A DNA stretch of 11,708 nucleotides from contig CANPWI010000035.1 of NCBI GenBank assembly GCA_947584125.1, positions 1 to 11,708 of the forward strand, read 5' to 3'. Of this stretch, positions 1-5,700 are shown piece by piece. Every line of letters begins with the position of its first letter. Positions within the stretch are counted from its first letter, which is position 1. A program made the position numbers and the translations under genes. Source of the DNA: an uncultured Clostridia bacterium (lineage in GTDB: Bacteria > Bacillota > Clostridia > TANB77 > CAG-508). The notes beneath the pieces are model-generated. The model was not told the origin of the DNA. It did not search any database and saw only the letters and a program-made list of their open reading frames with translations.

Positions 1-20
1 CGATAAAACGGCATAAAAAT

Positions 21-43
21 AAGAGCCTGTCGACATAGCTCCT
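21..43 (-). terminator. Probable terminator of the 49-codon membrane protein gene
   Basis: On the minus strand a 6-bp stem (bases 38-43 with 21-26) is followed at once by TTATTTTTATG. The one non-Watson-Crick pair (22/42) is a G-U wobble only in the minus-strand RNA, which fits that direction. It lies 28 bases past the stop codon of the small gene. The stem is short, so strength is uncertain. Confidence 0.45.
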
Positions 44-71
44 TGATTTATAATTATAAAATTTTGATAAC

Positions 72-221
72 TTATTTATCTTTTCTTATATGGTCATAAA
101 ATAAATAATGTTTTACTGAATATATAAATGGACTAAATGCTATCCATAATCCATATAATATCCAATATAAAACTCCCATATTTAGTTTTATTCCTATTAA
201 CATTAGTAATATATATAGCAT
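72..221 (-). CDS. Small hydrophobic membrane protein, 49 aa, unknown function
   Basis: ATG at 221-219 and TAA at 74-72 give 49 codons. A clear Shine-Dalgarno GGAGG (about 228-232) lies 7 bases upstream, which is the main reason to believe so short a gene; a probable terminator follows at 21-43. The peptide begins MLYILLMLIGIKLNMG, continues with a hydrophobic stretch at about residues 16-36 rich in Trp, Tyr, Ile and Phe, and ends in a charged tail (HIRKDK). I infer one membrane helix with a second short hydrophobic segment at the N-terminus. No family is recognised with certainty. It sits downstream of the MuF-toxin gene on the same strand, where an immunity gene could be, but nothing in the peptide shows an immunity role. 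It could equally be a free-standing small membrane protein or a type I-like toxin. A weak minus-strand -10 (TATACT, 291-296) lies upstream without a good -35. Confidence 0.6.
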   Translation of the reverse strand: MLYILLMLIGIKLNMGVLYWILYGLWIAFSPFIYSVKHYLFYDHIRKDK

Positions 222-269
222 ACTTATACCTCCAAATCTAGAATAAATTTATTTTTTTTGCATAAACTA

Positions 270-298
270 TTGATTATTAGCTTAATTTATAGTATAAT
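270..298 (+). promoter_or_regulatory. Candidate plus-strand sigma-A promoter
   Basis: TTGATT (270-275), a 17-base spacer and a perfect TATAAT (293-298) point rightward, with a start expected near 305. The product would run straight into the hairpin at 320-359. In DNA this AT-rich such matches also occur by chance, so confidence is limited. The hairpin's strand bias is independent support. Confidence 0.4.
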
Positions 299-319
299 TA
301 ATTTAATAATATTATTAAT

Positions 320-359
320 AGAAGTCAGTTGAGAGCCTCTAGGTTCACAGTTGACTTCT
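320..359 (+). terminator. Long hairpin between toxin gene and small ORF; folds best as plus-strand RNA
   Basis: Arms 320-337 and 342-359 form an 18-position stem around a TCTA loop. There are 14 Watson-Crick pairs, three G-U pairs (328/351, 329/350, 335/344) and one A-A mismatch (332/347). All three wobbles pair only in plus-strand RNA; in minus-strand RNA they become C-A mismatches. The plus-strand exit is T-rich (TTATTATTTT); the minus-strand exit is not. It starts two bases past the toxin gene's stop codon, so it may act on both strands, but the pairing favours a short plus-strand RNA from about 305, or a terminator protecting the toxin gene from antisense transcription. Confidence 0.55.
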
Positions 360-361
360 TA

Positions 362-1396
362 TTATTTTCGTTTATACATTTTTAATATTTGATTATTTTT
401 TATTAAAATTAATTCATCTATCCATAAATAATGTTTTGATTTATAAATACTTTGAATTTGCTCTATTGCATCTATCTCTTGTATTTTAGATTTGCTTATG
501 TCTATCACAAAATTATCAGCCTGTTGACTTTTTCCTTTTAAATTTCCTTGTATTACATATTTACCATTTCCTTTTATCTCTTTTAAATCATATTTTTTAT
601 TACCTATCATATAATCTGGTGTTTTTATATTTTCTGGTACATTAATTCTAGGTATTATTTTTACTTTGCCACCATATAATTCTCCTAACAAATTAGCAAC
701 TTGTTTTTCGTTTTCTGTCGGTTTCATTATGACATATTTTCCATCTACTTGATACTTAATGCCATTATCATCTTTATAATAATTTTGTTCTTCTACTTTA
801 TATTCTTTTTTATCCCTATTTAAAATTCTATTTGTTATATCTCTATATTCCATATTTAGCATTTTATTTAATTCTTCTCTTGGCATGTCAATTTGATATG
901 TAATTGCACTTCTGCAATAATGAAAATGATGAGAAATAGGTGGCAAATTTAAACCTACTACAAGTCCAAAACATTTTATTCTTTCTATTCTTAAATCTTT
1001 TTGTGTTTCTCCATAATATCTGTCAAATATATTTTCTCTATTAATATAAAATGTTTGTCCATCTAAACTATGGCACATATCTGTTTCTTTTCCATCAATT
1101 GTTGCTATAAACCTTACTTTACTATTATCTTCTGCAATACTTTTTATTCCTTCTACTTTTGCTAAATTATTTAATTCTATTAATTCATTATCTACTGCAC
1201 CTGATATTTTATCTTGATTAATTGATAATTTCGCATTTTGTTGTTTTACTATTATGTTTTGATATATATTATCATTTATATCATTTTCTTTATTTTGTTG
1301 TATATTTATTAGCATTTGCCTATATATTTGGTCTGCATTATATTTTATAATTGCTTCAACATATTGTTTCCAAATATAGCCTTTTTCGTTTTGCAT
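362..1396 (-). CDS. MuF-domain protein with C-terminal CdiA_C-like nuclease toxin domain
   Basis: A 344-aa protein in two parts. Residues about 95-170 match the phage Mu gpF / SPP1 gp7 minor-head (MuF) pattern: D101 and H109 with LDG at 111-113, an aromatic and basic middle, then GLNLPPISHH and a final CR pair (161-162), the degenerate form of the usual PPxHxNCRC ending. Residues about 226-344 look like the CdiA C-terminal tRNase-type domain: TPDY at 259-262, YDLKEIKG at 269-276 (candidate acidic/Lys catalytic core D261, D270, K272, E273), a conserved-looking SQQADNFVIDI at 290-300 and a basic end KMYKRK. MuF proteins with swappable C-terminal toxins are a known temperate-phage toxin class; the enzyme activity here is inferred. 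No other head, portal or packaging gene is present, so this is a solitary toxin or a phage remnant. The ATG at 1396 has no Shine-Dalgarno. The frame stays open upstream to a TGA near 1540 without another usual start codon, so the 5' end may be decayed or the start may be internal. A terminator lies only 28 bases upstream. Confidence 0.75.
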   Translation of the reverse strand: MQNEKGYIWKQYVEAIIKYNADQIYRQMLINIQQNKENDINDNIYQNIIVKQQNAKLSINQDKISGAVDNELIELNNLAKVEGIKSIAEDNSKVRFIATIDGKETDMCHSLDGQTFYINRENIFDRYYGETQKDLRIERIKCFGLVVGLNLPPISHHFHYCRSAITYQIDMPREELNKMLNMEYRDITNRILNRDKKEYKVEEQNYYKDDNGIKYQVDGKYVIMKPTENEKQVANLLGELYGGKVKIIPRINVPENIKTPDYMIGNKKYDLKEIKGNGKYVIQGNLKGKSQQADNFVIDISKSKIQEIDAIEQIQSIYKSKHYLWIDELILIKNNQILKMYKRK

Positions 1397-1434
1397 ATCT
1401 AATAAAGCTAAAAAATAGTATCTAAAAAAATAAT

Positions 1435-1464
1435 AGGACAGAACAAAGTTAATTGCTCTATCCT
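1435..1464 (-). terminator. Strong intrinsic terminator in front of the MuF-toxin gene
   Basis: On the minus strand AGGATAGAGCAA (1464-1453) pairs with TTGTTCTGTCCT (1446-1435) around a 6-base loop: 12 bp with two G-U pairs (1461-side and 1456-side positions 1460/1439 and 1456/1443) that exist only in minus-strand RNA. ATTATTTTTTT follows at 1434-1424. It ends the structured RNA and stands between its promoter and the toxin gene. Confidence 0.8.
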
Positions 1465-1494
1465 CTAATAAAGAAAGTTTAGGTGGAGTGACAT
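1465..1494 (-). CDS. Possible 9-codon leader peptide inside the structured RNA
   Basis: ATG at 1494-1492 begins MSLHLNFLY and stops with TAG at 1467-1465, exactly the last three bases of the closing stem. AGGAG (1507-1503) is 8 bases upstream, good spacing, and better than the toxin gene's own start region. A ribosome translating it would melt the 3' arm of the 16-bp stem and reach the foot of the terminator hairpin, which is the layout of a translation-coupled attenuator. This is inference; so short a frame could be chance. Confidence 0.3.
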   Translation of the reverse strand: MSLHLNFLY

Positions 1495-1572
1495 TTCCAC
1501 ATCTCCTAACTATGGGTGGCGGCTGCCTGTTCCGCCCTCAGAAACTTTCTTTATTAGTATATGTTTAATATT

Positions 1573-1601
1573 ATGATAACATACATATATATTTTTTTCA
1601 A
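1573..1601 (-). promoter_or_regulatory. Extended -10 promoter for the structured RNA
   Basis: On the minus strand TTGAAA (1601-1596), a 17-base spacer and TATCAT (1578-1573), with a TG one base ahead of the -10 (TGTTATCAT). The expected start near 1566 is about nine bases before the RNA's closing stem. Confidence 0.65.
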
Positions 1602-1690
1602 GAATTATTTATATTTTTCGTATAATCACTTTTTAAAAATATTGTTTATTTATATTGTAAATAATGTTTTTGCAAATTTAGTTTTTTAAA

Positions 1691-2044
1691 TTATATACTG
1701 TCTAATCCACCTTGTAATTGATATAAATTTTTATAACCTAATTCATAGAATATCTTATATGCCTTTTGGCTCCTACCCCCGCTTTTACAATACAAAATTA
1801 TAGTATCGTTTTTATTTTTAATATATTTGCTAATTGTATTTTGATTTAATTCAAATAGTGGAAGGTTTATAGCACCACTAATATGGTTTTCTTTGAATTC
1901 TTGATTACTCCTTACATCTACAATTATTGCACCTTCTTTTTGAAATCCATATAATTCATTAATATTTATTCCGTTATCTATACTCCTTGTAAATGCTTTT
2001 TTTATACTTTTTAAGAATCTGTTTTTAAAATTATATTTATTCAT
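1691..2044 (-). CDS. Single-domain rhodanese-like sulfurtransferase
   Basis: A 117-aa protein with one rhodanese domain of the GlpE/PspE type, preceded by a short basic N-terminal segment (residues 1-30). The hallmarks are IIVDVRSNQEFKENHISGAINLP (40-62, given here by its parts DVR 43-45 and HISGAINLP 54-62) and the active-site loop CKSGGRS at 86-92, with C86 as the persulfide-carrying cysteine, followed by the typical helix and a GYKNLYQLQGG strand near the end. Such proteins move sulfane sulfur from a donor to an acceptor; the partner here is unknown. No signal peptide is seen, so it is probably cytoplasmic. The C-terminus stops at GGLDSI, a few residues earlier than many relatives. The ATG at 2044 has AAGGA about 11 bases upstream. 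It lies alone, 355 bases after DUF1294, downstream of a DnaA-box cluster, so it probably has its own promoter. No clear hairpin terminator is seen at 1,600-1,690. Confidence 0.85.
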   Translation of the reverse strand: MNKYNFKNRFLKSIKKAFTRSIDNGININELYGFQKEGAIIVDVRSNQEFKENHISGAINLPLFELNQNTISKYIKNKNDTIILYCKSGGRSQKAYKIFYELGYKNLYQLQGGLDSI

Positions 2045-2075
2045 ATACTGTCACATCCTTTTTTACCTTTTATAT

Positions 2076-2106
2076 AATATATTCAATCATTAATTTTAAG
2101 TGACAA
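2076..2106 (-). promoter_or_regulatory. Weak candidate promoter for the rhodanese gene
   Basis: On the minus strand TTGTCA (2106-2101) is followed after a long 19-base spacer by TATATT (2081-2076); other AT hexamers sit at 17 and 21 bases. The start would be near 2069, about 25 bases before the ATG. Low confidence because of the spacing and the AT richness. Confidence 0.3.
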
Positions 2107-2133
2107 GTATTGTTTTATGTATATTCGTATCAT

Positions 2134-2153
2134 AATTATGTATATAAATTATT
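2134..2153. repeat. 20-base direct repeat, copy 1
   Basis: AATTATGTATATAAATTATT occurs exactly here and again at 2302-2321, 168 bases away. The two copies flank the DnaA-box cluster. A 14-base inverted part-copy lies at 2340-2353. Confidence 0.7.
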
Positions 2154-2161
2154 ATAAAAAG

Positions 2162-2264
2162 TTATCCACATAAAATGTGGATAATGTTGATAAGTCTGTG
2201 AATAACCTAAACATAAGCTTTTATTTTCTTGAATTATTAACATATTTTTCACATAGAATTCACA
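2162..2264. promoter_or_regulatory. DnaA-box cluster (origin-like or DnaA-titrating site)
   Basis: TTATCCACA (2162-2170) is a consensus DnaA box. Its exact reverse complement TGTGGATAA is at 2176-2184, so the two form a perfect 10-bp inverted repeat around 3 bases. TGTTGATAA (2185-2193, one mismatch) abuts, and TGTGAATAA (2197-2205, box TTATTCACA) follows. Weaker forms are TTTTTCACA (2245-2253) and GAATTCACA (2256-2264). Four good boxes in 44 bases is far above chance. With the AT heptamers at 2361-2409 it resembles an origin. However, dnaA and dnaN are not here and genes on both sides run the same way, so a DnaA-titrating cluster or a DnaA-controlled regulatory site is as likely as an origin. 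Confidence 0.65.
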
Positions 2265-2301
2265 TTACTTTTTATATAGATTATTATGTTATTTGGTAAA
2301 A

Positions 2302-2321
2302 AATTATGTATATAAATTATT
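2302..2321. repeat. 20-base direct repeat, copy 2
   Basis: Exact second copy of the repeat at 2134-2153. Its first part (2305-2318) is also the distal arm of the hairpin with 2340-2353. Confidence 0.7.
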
Positions 2322-2353
2322 TTTGCTATAGCTTACTTTAATTTATATACATA
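2305..2353 (-). terminator. Probable terminator of the pyrH-polC-DUF1294 operon
   Basis: Bases 2340-2353 (AATTTATATACATA on plus) are the exact reverse complement of 2305-2318, a 14-bp stem with a 21-base loop that contains its own small palindrome GCTATAGC. In the minus direction the stem is followed by ATTTTTTACC. The stem is nearly pure AT, which makes it weak for an intrinsic terminator, but position (46 bases past the DUF1294 stop) and T-run fit. Confidence 0.5.
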
Positions 2354-2360
2354 TTTTATA

Positions 2361-2409
2361 TTTATTATTTATTATTTATTGTTTATTATTTACTATTTAC
2401 TATTTACTT
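2361..2409. repeat. Seven tandem AT-rich heptamers
   Basis: Plus strand reads TTTATTA twice, TTTATTG, TTTATTA, TTTACTA twice and TTTACTT, an unbroken 7-base period for 49 bases. It runs through the DUF1294 stop codon and encodes that protein's last two residues. Such a tract melts easily and lies about 155 bases from the main DnaA boxes. Confidence 0.75.
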
Positions 2410-2696
2410 ATTATTATTAGATATATTATCAATATAATTTCGCATATTAAAATTGCAGGTAGACCTATTGTAAATTTAGGTTTTTTTGTTTTATGTCTAA
2501 ATATATACATACCAGATATTGTACCTATTCCCCCTCCTAATACTGTAATTGTAAATAAAGTATTTTCAGGTATTCTCCATGCTCCTTTTTCAGCTTTTTT
2601 CTTATCTATAAACATAGCTAGAAAACCAATTAAGTTTATTACTAAAAAATATATTATTATATTTCTTATTGATAATAATTCTATTAAATTGTTCAT
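2400..2696 (-). CDS. DUF1294 family membrane protein
   Basis: A 98-aa small membrane protein of unknown biochemical role. It shows the DUF1294 signature: DKxxA at 31-35 just after the first helix, WRIPE at 40-44, GGGIG at 54-58, FRHKTKKPKF at 66-75. Predicted membrane segments are about 12-30, 46-64 and 77-96. The length is normal for the family. The ATG at 2696 is preceded by AGGAGAGGG, a strong ribosome binding site, and lies 15 bases after the polC stop, so it is probably the last gene of the polC operon. The family often occurs as a stand-alone gene and sometimes fused to a cold-shock domain; no such domain is present here. Its stop codon lies inside a heptamer repeat tract, so the last residues are set by the repeat. 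Confidence 0.85.
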   Translation of the reverse strand: MNNLIELLSIRNIIIYFLVINLIGFLAMFIDKKKAEKGAWRIPENTLFTITVLGGGIGTISGMYIFRHKTKKPKFTIGLPAILICEIILIIYLIIISK

Positions 2697-2711
2697 TTCC
2701 CTCTCCTCTAT

Positions 2712-5700
2712 CTAAAATAAACTTATTTGATTTGATTTGCTCATTCCATCTAAACAACCAAATTTTTGTAGTAATTCTATTACAGATTTTCCAACTTTTG
2801 AACGAACTTGTAATTCATCTATTGACATGAATTTTTCTTCTTGTGCAGCATTATATATACTTTCTGCAGCTATTGTTCCAAGTCCAGGTATACTGTTTAA
2901 TGGTGGTCTTATTCCCTCTTCTTCCATTATGAATTTTGTGCTATGAGATTTATACAAATCTATAGGTAAAAAATTTATTCCTCTTTCATACATTTCTAGT
3001 ACAATTTCAAGTATTGCATACATATTTTTGTCTTTAGCTGTTGCTGAATTTCCTTGTAATTCTATTTCTCTCATTTTATTTTTAACTTTTTCTTTACCAT
3101 AAATCATATATTCACTATCAAATTCATCTGCTCTTATTGAAAAATATGCTGTATAATATGCTTTTGGTTTATGAACTTTGAACCATGCTATTCTAAATGC
3201 ATTTGTAACATAAGCTGCAGCATGAGCCTTAGGAAACATATACTTTATTTTTTCACAAGATTTTATATACCAATCTGGTACATTATTTTCTTTCATTAAA
3301 GCAACATATTCTGCCCATTTAGCAGGGTCTTTTAATGCTTTTCCTTTACGAACAGTTTCCATTATTTTAAATGCAGGATTTGGTTCTACACCTTTTTTTA
3401 TTAAATAAATCATTATATCATCTCTACAACATATAGCTTCATTTAATGTAACCGTTCCATTTTCAATTAAAGTTTGTGCATTATTAAGCCATACATCAGT
3501 ACCATGTGATAAACCAGATATACGAATTAATTCATCAAATGTTGTTGGTTTAGTATCTACAAGCATACCTCTAACAAATTTTGTTCCAAATTCAGGAATG
3601 CCATAACTACCAACTTTACTGCCTATCTGTTCTGGAGTTACACCAAGTGCATCAGTTGATGAAAAGATACTCATTGTTTCTTTATCATCAAGAGGTACTT
3701 TTGTTGGGTCAATTCCTGTTATATCATATAACATTCTTATTACTGTAGGGTCATCATGTCCTAATATATCAAGTTTTAATAAGTTTTGGTCTATTGAGTG
3801 ATAATCGAAATGTGTTGTTATAATATCAGAATTTGGGTCATCTGCTGGATGCTGTACTGGAGTAAATTCATATATTTCTCTCCCTTTTGGTACAACTATA
3901 ATTCCACCAGGATGTTGACCTGTTGTTCTTTTTATACCTGTACATCCTAAAGAAAGTCTGTTTATTTCAGCACTGTTTACTGGAATTTGTCTTTCCTCAA
4001 AATATTTTTTTACATATCCATAAGCTGTTTTTTCTGCAACAGTACCAACAGTTCCTGCTTTAAATGTAGTACCTTTTCCAAATATAACCTCAGTATATCT
4101 ATGAGCTTTTGCTTGATACTCTCCTGAGAAATTTAAATCTATATCAGGCTCTTTATCTCCGTTAAAACCAAGAAAAGTTTCAAATGGAATATCAATACCA
4201 TCTTTGATTAATTTGTGGCCACATTTTGGACAATCTTTATCAGGAAGGTCAAATCCACATTGAAATCCGTAATCTGTAAAATCTGAATATTTACAATTAG
4301 GACATCTATAATGAGGAGGTAATGAATTTACCTCTGTAATTCCTGTTGCATAAGCTGCAAATGATGAACCAACTGATCCTCTTGAACCTACTATGTAACC
4401 ATCTTCATTAGATTTCCATACAAGTTTTTGTGCAATAATGTACATTACTGAGAATCCATTTCTTATAATTGAATCTAATTCTTTATCAAGTCTTGTTTGA
4501 ACAATTTCAGGCAATGGATCTCCATATAATTCGTGTGCTTTTTCATAAGCTATATCTTTTATTGTCTGTTCACATCCTTCAATATAAGGAGGACATTTTT
4601 CTGGAGATATAGGACTTATTCTTTCACATAAGTCTGCTATTTTATTTGTATTTGTTACAACTACCTCATAAGCTTTTTCCATTCCTAAATACATAAATTC
4701 CTCAAGCATTTCATTTGTAGTTCTTAAATATAATGGAGCTTGTTGGTCAGCATCTTCATATCCTTGACCTGCCATTAATATTCTTCTATATATTTCGTCT
4801 TCTGGGTCCATAAAGTGAACATCACCTGTAGCAACAACTAATTTTCCTAGTTTATCTCCTAATTCTACAATTTTTCTATTTATATCTTTTAATGCTTCTC
4901 TATCCTTTACTGTACCATTTCTAACCATAAATTCATTATTTCCAAGTGGTTGAATTTCTAAATAATCATATTCATTTGCTATTTCTTCTATTTCTTCATC
5001 AGATTTACCTGCAACAATAGCTCTATAAAGTTCACCTTGTTCGCATGCACTACCTAATATTAATCCTTCTGAATATTTTTTATATATACTTTTTAATATT
5101 CTTGGTTTTCTATAAAAATAATGTAAATGAGAAATTGATACCAATTTATATAAATTTTTTAAACCAACATAATCTTTTGCAAGAATAATAGCATGATAAC
5201 TTGGTAAATTTTTAAGGTTAATTTCTTCAGCAGATGATAACTCGTCTATATCATCAATGTTTGTAACGCCTTTTTCTTTTAGCATATCAATCATTACATT
5301 AAAAACTTGTACCAAAGTTTTTACATCATCTAAGGCACGATGTGCAACATCAACTTTAATACCTAATTTTTCTGCAATTATACCTAATTTATATTTCTTA
5401 TAATCTGGGAATAATTCTTTTGCAAGTCTTAATGTATCAATATAAGTATTATTTAATTCTAGTCCCATATTTTTAGCATTGTATTTTGTAAAACCAATAT
5501 CAAAGTCTGCGTTATGTGCAACTAGTACACTATCCCCTACAAACTCTAAAAATTTTGGTAATATTTCTTCAATAGTAGGTGCATCTTTTACCATATCATC
5601 TGTTATATGAGTTACTTCAACTACCTCATAAGGTATAGGTTTTTCTGGATTAACAAAAGTTTCAAAAGTATCTATTATTTCTCCATTTTTTATTTTTATA

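Larger units (their letters stand above)
1424..1566 (-). ncRNA. Structured small RNA or attenuator leader with its own promoter and terminator
   Basis: From a start expected near 1566 the minus-strand RNA has these parts. First comes a perfect 16-bp closing stem, 1557-1542 paired with 1480-1465. Inside it are a GC-rich hairpin (GGCGG at 1536-1532 with CCGCC at 1522-1518) and a second hairpin (GTGGA at 1500-1496 with TCCAC at 1487-1483), making a three-way junction. A terminator stem (1464-1435) with a T-run abuts directly. Total length is about 140 nt. The local G+C is far above its surroundings. A 9-codon reading frame with a Shine-Dalgarno lies inside. I compared it by eye with the riboswitch, T-box, SRP and 6S patterns I know and found no match. 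It could be an independent sRNA or a cis attenuator for the toxin gene that starts 28 bases past the T-run. Confidence 0.6.

Noticed and set aside
1481..1541. T-box, ZTP, nickel/cobalt or SRP RNA, suggested by GGGTGGCGG and GGCGGAACAGGCAGCC strings
   Set aside because: The conserved cores of those families do not line up beyond a few GC-rich bases, and the 16-bp closed three-way junction does not fit them.
1465..1557. Retron msr-msd: a 16-bp inverted repeat closing a branched RNA
   Set aside because: No reverse transcriptase gene is in the window and no branching-guanosine context could be recognised.
2162..2409. Definite chromosomal oriC
   Set aside because: No dnaA, dnaN or rpmH is nearby, and genes on both sides share one orientation, so one arm would be transcribed head-on with replication. 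Kept only as an origin-like cluster.
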